A DNA stretch of 64,000 bases from Pseudopedobacter saltans DSM 12145 (GCF_000190735.1 NC_015177.1:1240001-1304000); one strand, 5' to 3'. Shown: positions 18,647 to 29,352, counted from the first letter of the stretch. The notes: a model not told the origin generated them from the letters alone. Made by a program: numbers and translations.

Positions 18647-21115
18647 TTACGATCTCAGCTTGGCGAAAACTTTTAATGCTTTTTCTAAATCCTGTTTATG
18701 CTTTCGCAAATCGGACCAGGGATCAACCCTGTTTTTGAGTAAATGAGGAACCGAAAAAATATTAAAATCCGAAATTTTGATTTGATCCAGTTCATCCCAA
18801 CTAACAGGAAATGAAACTGTAGCTCCTGGTTTGGGTCGTACGGAATATGGTGCAGCAATAGTTTGACCTCTTCTATTTTGCAGAAAATCAATGTAAATCT
18901 TTCCTTTTCGAGCGTCGGTTCTTCTGTTTACACTAGTGAATTCAGGAAGAGCCTCATGGGCCTTTGTAGCTATAAATTCTGCAAATTGTTTACAAAAATC
19001 ATAATCATATTTCTGAGCGGTGTAAATGTAAATATGTAATCCGGTTGATCCTGATGTTTTCACATAACAGCTTACACCTATACGATCTAGAATGTCTTTC
19101 ACCACAAGAGCAACCTGCGTAATTTTATCGAAGGAATTTCCGTCCGGATCTATATCAATAACAATATATTCCGGAAATTCTGGTTTTTTGTACGAACTAA
19201 GCCAGGGGTTTAATTCTATACATCCTAAGTTGGCTAAAAAAATCAAACTTGCCGCATTATTACATACTAGATAATTTATATTCTTCTCTGCACTTTCCGA
19301 GTATATCTCTACTGTTTTTATCCAATTAGGTAATTGATCTCTTTCAACATTTTTCTGATAAAACCCCGGTTTTTCAATCCCATTTGGAAAACGATTCAAC
19401 GACATAGGTTTATCTAAAGTGTAAGGCAATATCAAATCTGCAAACTGCTCGTAATAATCTATTAGTTGACCTTTCGAAATTCGTTCTTTGGGCCAATATA
19501 ATTTGTTCAGGTTACTTAAACTTATCGTTTTTCCGCCTACTTTCTTCTTTCCTTCCAAGGTTTCTTCCGTATCTATGGGCATCTCTTTTTCCACATCTTT
19601 TGGAGACTTATCTTCTCTTAAACCTTTAAACACTGGATGTCGGACATTCCCTCCTTTTGTCCATTCTGTAAAATGAATTTCGCAGATTATTTCGGGTTCT
19701 ATCCATTGAACATCCTTTTCTCTATGTACTTTTTCAGTTATGGGTTTCTTATCTGTTTTATAGGTCGACATTAAATTGTATAATTTTTTAAGCATTTTTT
19801 CGTCGAAACCAGAACCACAATTACCTATATATTCCAACTTATTGTTTTTATTTATTGCAAGTACCAATGCGCCAAAATATTGTCTGCTTTTTAAAGGTGT
19901 TGTATAACCTATAATGATAGCTTCCTGATTTTGTATCGTCTTGATTTTCAACCAGGAATCACTTCTCCTTCCAGGAAGATATTCACTATCAATTTTTTTT
20001 GCTATAATTCCCTCCCACTTATTTTCTTTTGCTATTTGGAAACAATCCTCTCCTTTATCTACATCATATCCAGTGAGATAAGTTCTATCAAAACTATATT
20101 GATTTAGTAATTTCTCTAAGAGACTTTTTCGCTTTAACAAAGGTAAATCCACAACTTCATGCCCGTTTAAGTACAAAATATCGAAAACAAAGCATCTAAT
20201 ATCTTTTTTCGAACTAGGATTGTAATCCTGAAGTAGCTGAAAATCATCCTGTCCCTGTTTATTGAGAACGACTATTTCGGTATCTAAAACAACTTGTTCC
20301 TTTATTTTTTTAAAATCCTGTAATATCGCAGGGTATTTTTCGCTATAATCTTTACCATTTCTGGATTCGAGTTTTACCGAATTAGAATTATTTATATAAA
20401 CTAAAATTCTATAGCCATCGAATTTTCTTTCAAAAAGCCATTCCTCATTATTAAATGGTTGTTTTACAAGTTTGGCTAACATTGGTGAAAATTGAGGAAT
20501 TGTTTTGGTATTTTTTTGCGGGCTGGTTTCACTTTTCGTTTCCTTTTTGAAATCCTCACCCGCTTTTATTATTTCATTAGGGATCAATTTTTCTATCTCG
20601 AACTTTCTATTGGTCGCAAATTCATCATCGTGTTTAATGAGTAGCCATGAATTATCTTCGCTATTTTTAATTTTCACAAGGGCAAACTCTCCTTTTAATT
20701 TTTCCCCCTTCAGCTTAAACTTTAAGTTACCATCTTTTAAGCCTTTCCTAAGTGTTGCCTCATCATCCGCTCTGTTTTTTCCTAAAGATTGATATTCACC
20801 TTTATCAAAAATATAAACTGTTCCTGCACCATAATTTCCTTTAGGAATTTCACCTTCGAAGTCTTTGTAATCAAACGGATGATCTTCAACCATCATTGCT
20901 AAACGCTTGTCCTTTGGATTCAATGATGGCCCTTTTGGAACTGCCCAACTTTTAAGTACGCCATCAAGCTCCAACCTAAAGTCATAATGTAAATGAGATG
21001 CATGATGTCTCTGTATTACAAATATTAATCTATTATCCTTTGCTCGTTGTTTATTGGATTTTGGTTCACTGGTTTGCTTGAAATCTCGTTTTTTATTGTA
21101 CTTCTCCAGACTCAT
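18647..21115 (-). CDS. ligD: ATP-dependent DNA ligase D (NHEJ), PE-ligase-polymerase
   Basis: An 822-residue multifunctional end-joining enzyme. Domain order is 3'-phosphoesterase (about 30-170; H41, H43, D45 and H79 in HHASHLHYD and EDHP), ATP-dependent ligase (about 205-515; catalytic K230 in RKFDGYR), then primase-polymerase (about 525-820; metal-binding D653 and D655 in VIDIDPD). This is the Pseudomonas-like PE-Lig-Pol order, not the Pol-PE-Lig order of Mycobacterium. The start lies 2 bp after the ku stop, with a GGAG-like site inside the ku end, so Ku and LigD are made together for non-homologous end joining. Confidence 0.97.
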   Translation of the reverse strand: MSLEKYNKKRDFKQTSEPKSNKQRAKDNRLIFVIQRHHASHLHYDFRLELDGVLKSWAVPKGPSLNPKDKRLAMMVEDHPFDYKDFEGEIPKGNYGAGTVYIFDKGEYQSLGKNRADDEATLRKGLKDGNLKFKLKGEKLKGEFALVKIKNSEDNSWLLIKHDDEFATNRKFEIEKLIPNEIIKAGEDFKKETKSETSPQKNTKTIPQFSPMLAKLVKQPFNNEEWLFERKFDGYRILVYINNSNSVKLESRNGKDYSEKYPAILQDFKKIKEQVVLDTEIVVLNKQGQDDFQLLQDYNPSSKKDIRCFVFDILYLNGHEVVDLPLLKRKSLLEKLLNQYSFDRTYLTGYDVDKGEDCFQIAKENKWEGIIAKKIDSEYLPGRRSDSWLKIKTIQNQEAIIIGYTTPLKSRQYFGALVLAINKNNKLEYIGNCGSGFDEKMLKKLYNLMSTYKTDKKPITEKVHREKDVQWIEPEIICEIHFTEWTKGGNVRHPVFKGLREDKSPKDVEKEMPIDTEETLEGKKKVGGKTISLSNLNKLYWPKERISKGQLIDYYEQFADLILPYTLDKPMSLNRFPNGIEKPGFYQKNVERDQLPNWIKTVEIYSESAEKNINYLVCNNAASLIFLANLGCIELNPWLSSYKKPEFPEYIVIDIDPDGNSFDKITQVALVVKDILDRIGVSCYVKTSGSTGLHIYIYTAQKYDYDFCKQFAEFIATKAHEALPEFTSVNRRTDARKGKIYIDFLQNRRGQTIAAPYSVRPKPGATVSFPVSWDELDQIKISDFNIFSVPHLLKNRVDPWSDLRKHKQDLEKALKVFAKLRS

Positions 21116-21117
21116 TA

Positions 21118-21885
21118 TTACGCTCCTTTCTTATTTAAGCTTTCCAATAATTGTTCATATAGATCCTCGCTTTTAGCTTTCCTAATTTTTAGCTTTTTAA
21201 TAGTTGGTCGTTTTCCCTTCGCTTTTGCATTGATGATTTTTAGCAATTCAGACGAGTAAGTATCCTTGTAGCTTTTTATATCAAACGGGCCTGTATATTG
21301 GTTGATTAGTGCCAAAGCAACATCCAATTCTTTTTTTGAGACGCTTTTTTCTTCTGTATTTATTATTTCCGAAGGATTCCTGATTTCCTCTGCAAAGCGA
21401 ATTCTGGAGACTACGATAACATTATTTTGTTCATATAACAAACAAAGATGTTCCTTCTGTCTGAGAACAAATTGTGCCAAACCCGCCATTTTTGTCTTTT
21501 TTAAGGCACTCAATAAAAGATTATACGCCTTTGCGCCCTGCTTGTCGGCCTGTGCATAGTATGAAGTCTCAAAAAGCATTGGATTTACTTCTGATATTTT
21601 GACGAAGTTTTGTATATCTATAGTTCTTGTTTTTTCCGGACTGGCTTCTTCAAAATCATGTTCGTCGAGAACAATATAATTGTCATTATAGAGATATCCC
21701 TTTACTATTTTCTCATAAGGGACTTCCTTCCTACTTTTTTCGTTTATACGTAGAAATTTTATTCTGGATAAATCGCGGGAGTCAAGCATATCCAAATCCA
21801 AAGAACTATTTTCAATGGCAGAATAAAGTTTAATAGGAATATTTACCAGACCAAATGCAATAGTGCCGTTCCAAATTGATTTCAT
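21118..21885 (-). CDS. ku: Ku DNA end-binding protein (NHEJ)
   Basis: A 255-residue bacterial Ku that forms a homodimeric ring on double-strand ends and recruits LigD. It opens with the family signature MKSIWNGTIAFGLVNIPIKLYSA. I place the start at ATG 21885; twelve further in-frame codons upstream (from 21921) precede this signature and are probably not translated. A Ku core segment, V-x-K-x-EVNPMLFETSYY-x-x-AD, is visible. The C-terminus is basic (KAKGKRPTIKKLKIRKAK), as is usual for DNA-binding Ku tails. It forms an operon with ligD downstream. Confidence 0.96.
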   Translation of the reverse strand: MKSIWNGTIAFGLVNIPIKLYSAIENSSLDLDMLDSRDLSRIKFLRINEKSRKEVPYEKIVKGYLYNDNYIVLDEHDFEEASPEKTRTIDIQNFVKISEVNPMLFETSYYAQADKQGAKAYNLLLSALKKTKMAGLAQFVLRQKEHLCLLYEQNNVIVVSRIRFAEEIRNPSEIINTEEKSVSKKELDVALALINQYTGPFDIKSYKDTYSSELLKIINAKAKGKRPTIKKLKIRKAKSEDLYEQLLESLNKKGA

Positions 21886-21937
21886 AGTAGATTTTAGAAT
21901 GGTTGTATGAGAAAATCTCAATTACCATTCCAAATCA

Positions 21938-21967
21938 AAAGGCCGTGGATTTTATCTCACGGCCTTT
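21938..21967 (-). terminator. Terminator of ppc
   Basis: A perfect 10-bp stem (AAAGGCCGTG/CACGGCCTTT) with a 10-base loop lies between ppc and ku. On the minus strand it is followed by TGATTTGG, a modest T-rich tail. Confidence 0.7.
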
Positions 21968-21995
21968 CTTGTATAAATTAGAATTTACGATTTAA

Positions 21996-24587
21996 TTATG
22001 CAGAGTTCCTTGCAGCATTAATAATTCCGTAAATTGTTCTCATTGCTAATTTATTGTAAATCTCTTTTTCCTGTTCAGAAACATCAGGAGAAGTACATTT
22101 TATAATTGCATAACGCTGAATAATTACTAATGGAAGTACGATTTTCTCTCTTAAAGAGATAGACATCTTGTCTATCGGATTCTTCTCCATTAGCGTATTT
22201 GTGTCAGAAAGCTCTAATATTAATTCTTTGGTTAAATCGTATTCGTTTTTTAACTGTTGCCAAAACTCACCATACGTTTTATCTTTTGCAAGGTATTGAG
22301 TCAATCTAAAGTCCGCTTTGCTCATAGACATCATACAATTGTCTATCACAGTTTTAAAGAAACCAACTTCTTTATAAAGCGCTTTAATTTTATCCCAGTT
22401 TCCTTTTTCTTTTATGCTTTTAAGAGCAGTACCAACACCATAAAATCCAGGAATGTTCATTTTTACCTGACTCCACGAAGTTACAAAACTAATCGCTCTT
22501 AAGTCTTCTAATTTAAGTTCCGAATTACCATTTCTCTTAACCGGCCTGCTACCAATATTAATTTGAGAAAGCATTTTTAACGGGCTTTGATTTTCCATAA
22601 ATTTCAGAAACAAAGGATGTTCTCTTAAATTCATGAAGTAATCATAGCTAACATCAGCTAAATCAGAAAACAGGGCTTTTTCTTCTGCATTCATCGTATC
22701 TGTATCTTGTCTTTCCAAGGCAGAATCGATACCTGCATGAATTAATTGCTCCATATTATTTGTAGAGCTTTCAAACGTTCCATAATAAGAACTGATTGTT
22801 TGTCCTTGTACAGTTATCTGAATTTGTTTATTAGCGATGTCTCTTCCAAAAGATGCATAAAATTTATGTGTTTTACCACCACCACGAGCAGGCGGCCCCC
22901 CTCTCCCGTCGAAAAAAGCCAAATCTATATTATGCTTGCGAGAAATATCCGTTAGCGTAGATTTCGCATAATAAATGGAGTAATTAGCCATTAAATAACC
23001 TCCATCCTTCGTACTATCCGAAAAACCAAGCATAATTACCTGTCTGCTTCTTCTGCGGTCAAGATGCTTTTTATAAATTTTATGCGAATATAGAATATCC
23101 ATAACTCCATAAGCATTTTTTAAGTCGTCGATAGTCTCAAATAATGGAACGAAGTCTATATCTAATTCTTCAGGTTTCCAGCCACTCCAAAGAAATAATT
23201 GTTGTAACTGAAGAATATCAGATGCTTTTTGGCAATTACTAATGATAAATCTGTGGCAAGCTCTCTTGCCATTGTTCTCTTGCAGTTCTTTAATTAGCCT
23301 GATAACATCTAAAGAATCCTGACTTAACGAGTTAAAGGACTTATAGTTTGTAAAATCAGCTTGAGATAAAGGAAGAGCTTTGATTTTTTCTTCCTCAGTT
23401 AGCTCAAAGTAGTTTTCCGGAACTTGTCCTTTTAATTCTTCGGACGTAATACATTCTTTAAATAAGTTACGCAAAACTCTGCTATCCTGACGAATATCTA
23501 AAGAAGCAAAATGGCAACCGAAAAGTTTAACCTTCCAGATAAAGTCGTCTACTAGTTCTGTGAAAAGCCCGTCGTGGTTATTAATAAGTACCTCTTTAAC
23601 TTTTCTTAGAATTTCCAGTAATTCTTCTTTTATATTGCCATTGGTACCATTATTACAGTTATTATATGCGTTTGCATACAATATCGACTCCAGTTTTACC
23701 AAATGCTGCTCGGTACCAATGAATGTAATTCTACGCTTTAATCTTCCAAAATCTTTATAATAACATCTGAATAGAGTTTCTCTTAGTGCAGCTGATACTT
23801 GTTTTGTTGTATCTGCTGTTACATACGGATTTCCATCTCTATCTCCTCCTGGCCAGAAACCAAGTTCAATTAAACTGTGATTACCTAAATTCAGTTTAAA
23901 AACTTCTTCGATTTTATTGTGGACGTCTGAAGCGGTTTGATATAGAATATTTTCTAAAAACCAGTTTAAACTTAAAGCTTCATCAACTGGTGTAGGTTTC
24001 TGCTTATTGAAGAAAGGTGTTTTTCCTAACTGCTTTAATAAGAGATTAATTGAATTGACATCGTTAATTTTAATTGCCTCAGTCAAATCTGTCATGATAC
24101 TTAAAATTGGTCCCGGATAAAACTGGGTTGGATGCGCAGTTAAAACCAATCTCAATTTAAATTCTCTTAAACAATCCTGAATCTTTTTGTAAAGATCTTC
24201 GTTTTGTAAGGCATTATTCATAAGGCCGTCTAATGAAGTTTCGCTATCTACTCTGATTTTAGAATAGGCAGCATCTTCCACAGCATCAAATAATACAACT
24301 TGTCTCTCTATATATTGTATAAAGCGAAAAAGAAGGTCGGTTATCTCCTTTTGATCTGAAACACCTACTTGCTTCTTAAAAAAAGACTCTATAATATCCT
24401 CTGGACTTTGCTCGTTTATAATACCTTTTTCACAGTGCGTAAAGAAATATGGCAAAGCCAAACCGGTATTTTTAACTTGATAAAAAGGTAGGGTTAGAAA
24501 CAAGCTATTATAAAGGTCAAACTTTGTTTTAACTTCGTTTTTAAAAACTGTTTCCTTTGAATCTAATCTTGGCTCGAATGTAAACAT
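21996..24587 (-). CDS. ppc: Phosphoenolpyruvate carboxylase
   Basis: An 863-residue enzyme that makes oxaloacetate from PEP and bicarbonate to refill the TCA cycle. The catalytic histidine is in LTAHPTQ (H152), and GGDRDGNPYV (about 248-257) forms part of the active site. The glycine loop that normally reads FHGRGG(T/S)-x-GRGGGP here reads FDGRGGPPARGGGKTH, with Asp in place of His. I believe this is a lineage-typical Bacteroidota form, but that is from memory. Length is near that of the E. coli enzyme (883). The gene has its own terminator. Confidence 0.95.
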   Translation of the reverse strand: MFTFEPRLDSKETVFKNEVKTKFDLYNSLFLTLPFYQVKNTGLALPYFFTHCEKGIINEQSPEDIIESFFKKQVGVSDQKEITDLLFRFIQYIERQVVLFDAVEDAAYSKIRVDSETSLDGLMNNALQNEDLYKKIQDCLREFKLRLVLTAHPTQFYPGPILSIMTDLTEAIKINDVNSINLLLKQLGKTPFFNKQKPTPVDEALSLNWFLENILYQTASDVHNKIEEVFKLNLGNHSLIELGFWPGGDRDGNPYVTADTTKQVSAALRETLFRCYYKDFGRLKRRITFIGTEQHLVKLESILYANAYNNCNNGTNGNIKEELLEILRKVKEVLINNHDGLFTELVDDFIWKVKLFGCHFASLDIRQDSRVLRNLFKECITSEELKGQVPENYFELTEEEKIKALPLSQADFTNYKSFNSLSQDSLDVIRLIKELQENNGKRACHRFIISNCQKASDILQLQQLFLWSGWKPEELDIDFVPLFETIDDLKNAYGVMDILYSHKIYKKHLDRRRSRQVIMLGFSDSTKDGGYLMANYSIYYAKSTLTDISRKHNIDLAFFDGRGGPPARGGGKTHKFYASFGRDIANKQIQITVQGQTISSYYGTFESSTNNMEQLIHAGIDSALERQDTDTMNAEEKALFSDLADVSYDYFMNLREHPLFLKFMENQSPLKMLSQINIGSRPVKRNGNSELKLEDLRAISFVTSWSQVKMNIPGFYGVGTALKSIKEKGNWDKIKALYKEVGFFKTVIDNCMMSMSKADFRLTQYLAKDKTYGEFWQQLKNEYDLTKELILELSDTNTLMEKNPIDKMSISLREKIVLPLVIIQRYAIIKCTSPDVSEQEKEIYNKLAMRTIYGIINAARNSA

Positions 24588-24710
24588 AATTGGGGCGAAA
24601 ATTACGGCAATCTTAAGGATTATCCAAATTAATTATTAAAAAAAGCAGTAAAACACTCCATTATTACCAAATAATCAAATATTTAAGATTATTTTATCTA
24701 TTTATCAATA

Positions 24711-24746
24711 AAAAATCCGCTTAACAATGAAGTCAAGCGGATTTTT
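24711..24746 (-). terminator. Terminator of the gyrA-TPR operon
   Basis: A 12-bp stem (AAAAATCCGCTT/AAGCGGATTTTT) with a 12-base loop. On the minus strand it runs into a T-rich tail. Confidence 0.8.
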
Positions 24747-24769
24747 TAATATTTAGGGATTAGAATCCT

Positions 24770-25951
24770 TTATAATTCGCTTATCGCTTTTTTCATTTGC
24801 GCAGCTTTATCCATCATATTCAATTTCGTATAAACTTCACGTAAGGTTGTCAACGTATTTAAATCTTTAGGATTTAATTCTCTTGCTTTTTCTAAAAGTG
24901 GTAATGCGTTTCTTAATTCGCCTTCAAATTTAGCTTTTAAACTATTATATTTTGCTTCGGTGCTTTTGTTTGTAGGTAATTTATTAGCTTCAGTGATATA
25001 AGCATTTCCTTTATCAATGTAAAGAATAGAAAGATTGTAAATAGCATCTGAATAATTAGGGTCAATTTCAAGTGCCTTTTTGTAAGCAGCTTCAGCTTTA
25101 TCTGCTTGCTTATTCGCATTGTAAGCTATACCCGCAACAAAATGTAAAGTTTTGTTTTTCGGATCTTTGCTTATTGCTGTCTCAATTTTGCTAATCTGAG
25201 ATGCTACTTGTCCTCGATTCAAATAAATATTAAGCTCATCAAAGATTAAATTAAGATTTTCCGGGTGTTGAGTTCTACCTTCCTCTATTGTCTTTAAAGC
25301 TTTAGTAGTGTCCGATTTGCTTAAGTATAATCTGCTTAACTCCTGATATAAACCAGCGTTCTTTTTATTTAGAGTTATAGTTTTATTATAGTACTTAATA
25401 GCTTCATCTGGTAATTGCGCACTACTTGCTGCCATAGCTGTGTACATATTGTATGTAGAATCTTCAGGCATTACATCTGCGATATACTTAAAAGAATTAT
25501 AGGCATCTTTAAAGTCTTTTTTGTTGAAAGCAGAAATTCCTCTGTTTTGCATAACTATCGACAAGTTCCTTTCAGCATTAGCGATGTTAGTTTTTTCTTT
25601 GTTGTCTTTGTCTAACTTTTTAGCTTCTGTAATGGATTCCTGCGCATTTTTAAAAGCAGCATCAGAATTTGTTCTATCGATTGTATCTGTTACAGCTATT
25701 GCCGAATAGATAAGTCCTCTGTAAGCCCATGCTTCAGGAAGAGACTTTGTCTTTTCATTCATAATAGCCTTGTCAATTGACGTTTTTGCTAAATTTAACG
25801 GCTCCAGTTGCTTTTTTAATGTAGCTTTAGTTTGTAAACTAAGCTCAAACAAAGCATAGTTGTTTTTAGCTGAAGTAATTTCAGATTTCTGAGCAAAAGC
25901 AGCTCCGGAAATCACGCTGAATATTACAGCTCCTAATATTACCTTTTTCAT
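24770..25951 (-). CDS. Secreted tetratricopeptide repeat protein
   Basis: A 393-residue periplasmic or outer-membrane-associated TPR protein. It has a signal peptide (about 1-20, cleavage after AFA) and at least seven helical repeats. Clear TPR units include DEAIKYYNKTITLNKKNAGLYQELSRLY-type (about 190-220) and ADKAEAAYKKALEIDPNYSDAIYNLS-type (about 283-312). It starts 19 bp after the gyrA stop and has a terminator behind it, so it is probably co-transcribed with gyrA. Presumably a scaffold for protein contacts; the partner is unknown. Confidence 0.88.
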   Translation of the reverse strand: MKKVILGAVIFSVISGAAFAQKSEITSAKNNYALFELSLQTKATLKKQLEPLNLAKTSIDKAIMNEKTKSLPEAWAYRGLIYSAIAVTDTIDRTNSDAAFKNAQESITEAKKLDKDNKEKTNIANAERNLSIVMQNRGISAFNKKDFKDAYNSFKYIADVMPEDSTYNMYTAMAASSAQLPDEAIKYYNKTITLNKKNAGLYQELSRLYLSKSDTTKALKTIEEGRTQHPENLNLIFDELNIYLNRGQVASQISKIETAISKDPKNKTLHFVAGIAYNANKQADKAEAAYKKALEIDPNYSDAIYNLSILYIDKGNAYITEANKLPTNKSTEAKYNSLKAKFEGELRNALPLLEKARELNPKDLNTLTTLREVYTKLNMMDKAAQMKKAISEL

Positions 25952-25970
25952 TTTTATCGTTTTATCGTTT

Positions 25971-28550
25971 TTAACCTTGGTTTTCTTCGTTGTTTTTTTC
26001 TTCCGAATTGGAGTTTAAATTCTCTCCTCCTTCATTACTTTCAGAAGATAAATTTTCATTTTCCTGATTTTCTTCAGTTTCTTCCTCTCTTTCAGTTTTG
26101 GTAACAGAAGCTATCTCATCAGATTCTTTTAATGTAATTAATCTTACACCCTGAGTCGCTCTTCCCATCACACGAAGTGTATCCATAGCAATTCTAATTA
26201 CAATTCCTGATCTGTTAATAATCATCAAATCATCATTATCAGTTACGCTCTTAATAGCAACCAACTGACCTGTTTTATCTGTGATATTGATTGTTTTAAC
26301 TCCTTTACCACCTCTGTTTGTTACACGGTAATCTTCTATATCAGTACGTTTTCCATATCCTTTTTCTGATACAACCAGAACTGTACTTTCCGGAGAGTCA
26401 ATACTAATCATACCAACAACCTCATCCTTATCGTGAGCAAGGGAAATACCTCTAACTCCGGTTGCAGTTCTCCCCATTGGTCTTACTGTAGATTCGTTAA
26501 ATCTAATCGCTCTTCCAGAACGTAAAGCCATTACAATTTCAGAATTTCCTGTTGTTAAGCTTGCTTCTAAAAGTTCGTCACCTTCGTTGATATTGATTGC
26601 ATTGATTCCGTTAGAACGAGGACGGCTATAAGCTTCCAAAGTAGTTTTCTTAATGGTACCTTTCTTAGTACACATAATAATAAAGTTATTCTCCAGGTAC
26701 TCCTGGTCCTTTAGATTAACAACTTTGATATAAGCTTTTATCTTTTCCTCTTTGTCGATATTAATGATATTCTGAATAGCTCTACCTTTGCTGGTTCTGC
26801 TTCCTTCCGGAATTTCGAATACCCTTAACCAGTAACATTTACCTTGATCTGTAAAGAATAACAGATAATTATGATTGGAGGCTACGAAAATATGTTCGAT
26901 AAAGTCCTCGTCCCTGGAATTGGATCCAATTGCGCCTTTACCACCTCTTCCCTGTGTACGATATTCTGTTAAAGGTGTACGTTTGATGTATCCCTCATGA
27001 GAAATTGTAATAACTACATTCTCATCTTCGATGAAATCTTCCGTCATCAGTTCGGCTGCAGAGTGAACAATTTCTGTTCTTCTTTCGTCTCCATATGCTT
27101 CCTTAACCTCTACCAATTCTTCTTTGATGATAGACATTCTTAAAGACTCGTCTGCTAAAACGCTCTTTAAGTATTCTATTTGTTTCATCAAATCAGCATA
27201 TTCTTCTTTAATCTTATCTCTTTCAAGTCCTGTTAAACGACGAAGCGTCATATCAAGGATTGCTCTCGCCTGGATATCAGATAATCCAAATTTGCTCATC
27301 AATCCTTCTCTTGCTTCGTCTGGTGTAGACGAATTTCTGATTAAGGAGATCACTTCGTCTAAATGATCTAAAGCGATTAGTAAGCCTTCTAATATATGAG
27401 CTCTTTTCTCTGCTTCAGCTAATTCGAACTTGGTTCTTCTTACTACAACCTCATGTCTATGATCTACGAAATGTACAATCATATCTTTCAGATTCAATAG
27501 CATCGGACGCCCGTGAACCAAGGCAATATTATTTACACTGAAAGAAGTTTGAAGTGCTGTATATTTATATAAGTTATTAAGGACGATAGCAGCATTAGCA
27601 TCACGCTTTATTTCGTAAACGATACGCAATCCATCTCTATCAGATTCATCTCTGATTTCAGAGATACCTTCGATTTTCTTTTCGTTAACAAGTTCAGCAG
27701 TTCTTTCAATCATCTGAGCCTTGTTAACCTGATAAGGAATCTCAGTCACGATGATTTTTTCTCTTTCATTTGATTGAGATTCAATCTCCGCTTTAGCTCT
27801 CATCACTATTCTTCCCCTACCTGTCTCAAAAGCTTCTCTTACACCTTCATAGCCATAAATAATACCTCCGGTAGGAAAATCAGGCGCTTTGACGTGTTTC
27901 ATCAAATCCTGAATTGCAATTTCTTTATCGTCGATATATGCAATTGTAGCGTCAATAACTTCACTTAAATTATGTGGAGCTATATTGGTTGCCATACCTA
28001 CTGCAATACCCGATGAACCATTTACCAGCAAATTTGGTATTCTCGCAGGCAGAACTGTTGGTTCCTCTAAAGAGTCGTCAAAGTTTAGACGAAAGTCAAC
28101 GGTATCCTTATTGATATCAATTAACATTTCCTCTGCAATTTTTCTCAATCTTGCTTCGGTATAACGCATTGCAGCTGCACCGTCACCGTCAATAGATCCA
28201 AAGTTTCCCTGGCCATCTATTAACATATAACGTAAAGACCAAGGTTGAGCCATACGAACCATTGTGTCGTAAACGGAAGAATCTCCATGTGGGTGATACT
28301 TACCTAACACCTCTCCAACAACACGGGCAGACTTTTTATGGGGTTTATTGCTTTGAAGTCCTAAACCTTGCATTCCGTACAACACCCTTCTGTGAACTGG
28401 TTTTAATCCGTCTCTAACATCAGGTAATGCCCTGGAAACAATTACTGACATCGAATAATCGATATAAGCAGACTTCATTTCCTCTTCTATATTAATAGGA
28501 ATTATTCTGTCTTCAATGTTTTCACTCTGATTATCTGTTTCTTCAGCCAT
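25971..28550 (-). CDS. gyrA: DNA gyrase subunit A
   Basis: An 859-residue type IIA topoisomerase subunit that cuts and rejoins DNA during negative supercoiling, paired with GyrB (not in the window). The catalytic tyrosine is Y130 in [11 protein letters not shown]. The quinolone-determining region reads [11 protein letters not shown], with the residues equivalent to E. coli S83 and D87 (here S91 and D95) unchanged, so no classical resistance change is seen. The C-terminal domain has six beta-pinwheel blades and a GyrA box (QGRGGKG, about residue 530), which distinguishes it from ParC. The last 50 residues are a Glu/Asn-rich acidic tail. Confidence 0.97.
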   Translation of the reverse strand: MAEETDNQSENIEDRIIPINIEEEMKSAYIDYSMSVIVSRALPDVRDGLKPVHRRVLYGMQGLGLQSNKPHKKSARVVGEVLGKYHPHGDSSVYDTMVRMAQPWSLRYMLIDGQGNFGSIDGDGAAAMRYTEARLRKIAEEMLIDINKDTVDFRLNFDDSLEEPTVLPARIPNLLVNGSSGIAVGMATNIAPHNLSEVIDATIAYIDDKEIAIQDLMKHVKAPDFPTGGIIYGYEGVREAFETGRGRIVMRAKAEIESQSNEREKIIVTEIPYQVNKAQMIERTAELVNEKKIEGISEIRDESDRDGLRIVYEIKRDANAAIVLNNLYKYTALQTSFSVNNIALVHGRPMLLNLKDMIVHFVDHRHEVVVRRTKFELAEAEKRAHILEGLLIALDHLDEVISLIRNSSTPDEAREGLMSKFGLSDIQARAILDMTLRRLTGLERDKIKEEYADLMKQIEYLKSVLADESLRMSIIKEELVEVKEAYGDERRTEIVHSAAELMTEDFIEDENVVITISHEGYIKRTPLTEYRTQGRGGKGAIGSNSRDEDFIEHIFVASNHNYLLFFTDQGKCYWLRVFEIPEGSRTSKGRAIQNIINIDKEEKIKAYIKVVNLKDQEYLENNFIIMCTKKGTIKKTTLEAYSRPRSNGINAININEGDELLEASLTTGNSEIVMALRSGRAIRFNESTVRPMGRTATGVRGISLAHDKDEVVGMISIDSPESTVLVVSEKGYGKRTDIEDYRVTNRGGKGVKTINITDKTGQLVAIKSVTDNDDLMIINRSGIVIRIAMDTLRVMGRATQGVRLITLKESDEIASVTKTEREEETEENQENENLSSESNEGGENLNSNSEEKNNEENQG

Positions 28551-28660
28551 ATCTTAATATGTAAAATCCAATTGCTTCTTTTTATGCAAAAAGCGAAGTT
28601 AACAAATTAGCTTAAAATGAGCCCTACTGTTGAAAAATAGTTTTTAAATATAAATTGAAT

Positions 28661-29215
28661 TACCTTTTAGATTTTGATTCTTTAAAATCTTTTTGGGGCG
28701 TAAAACTGATTAGCAATGAGCTAGGTAGAATTGCTTATGTATTTATTGATAGTTTACCGATTTGCTATAAAGATTATAATTTGGGTAAAGACGGTATGGG
28801 TGCTAAATTATTTGGAGGGCGCTAGAATACAGTTAACTTACCTTTGTATATATACAGTATGTATATTTCACACGCTTTACCGGAAAAATTCATACATGCT
28901 AAAGTTGCTGATAATATGAAAAACATATCTTTACTAAAAATTGAGCAGCCAGATAATTCCGTTTTTACTGTTGATAAAGACAAATTAAAATCTACCTGGA
29001 TAAACGATATCGAATATACTAAGTGGCTTGGCGGACAGATTCTAGAAGACAGTACTATTGTAGCATTTTCTGTTCCCTCGGCTATTGTCCCTGAAGCAAT
29101 AGATATTATTTTATATCCATTGTCAAAAAACTTCAGTTCGGTAAAATTCCTGGGTTTATCGGATTTTAGCACAGATTACATGCTCCTTGGTAAATTACTC
29201 GATCCTGCGATTTGA
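28661..29215 (+). pseudogene. Decayed Xre-RES toxin-antitoxin locus (antitoxin tail + RES toxin)
   Basis: Two fragments form a recognisable fossil. Frame A (28661 to about 28745) reads like the end of an Xre/MbcA/ParS-type antitoxin: LLD, then GVKLISNELGRIAYVF, against a family ending of the LLD...G...LGRIEYGVF type. Overlapping it in another frame, ATG 28737 opens a RES-like start (LIVYRFA). The RES body then continues one frame over, back in frame A: GMGAKLFGGR, where the family's GGRW-N tryptophan is replaced by a TAG stop (28823-28825). The C-terminal two thirds are intact from 28826 to 29215 and include SVPSAIVPEAIDIILYP, the family's VPSxxVPxxxNxLxNP region. A frameshift and a stop mean no full toxin can be made. 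RES toxins degrade NAD+ in studied members. Confidence 0.65.
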
Positions 29216-29344
29216 TTATATGTCTATAAATTATAATCTGTAAAGAAAGATCATCGGAAAAGAATTTTGAACAATTCAATCCAATTTGGTGGTAAAAATT
29301 TCAATGTAATTGAATGATTCTAATAAACCAATAGGTAAATGCCT

Positions 29345-29352
29345 TATCTTTG
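29345..29352 (+). promoter_or_regulatory. Putative -7 box (TATCTTTG) of queE
   Basis: TATCTTTG matches TAnnTTTG and is followed by GC, 45 bp upstream of the queE start. No TTG lies at the usual distance, so support is partial. Confidence 0.4.
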
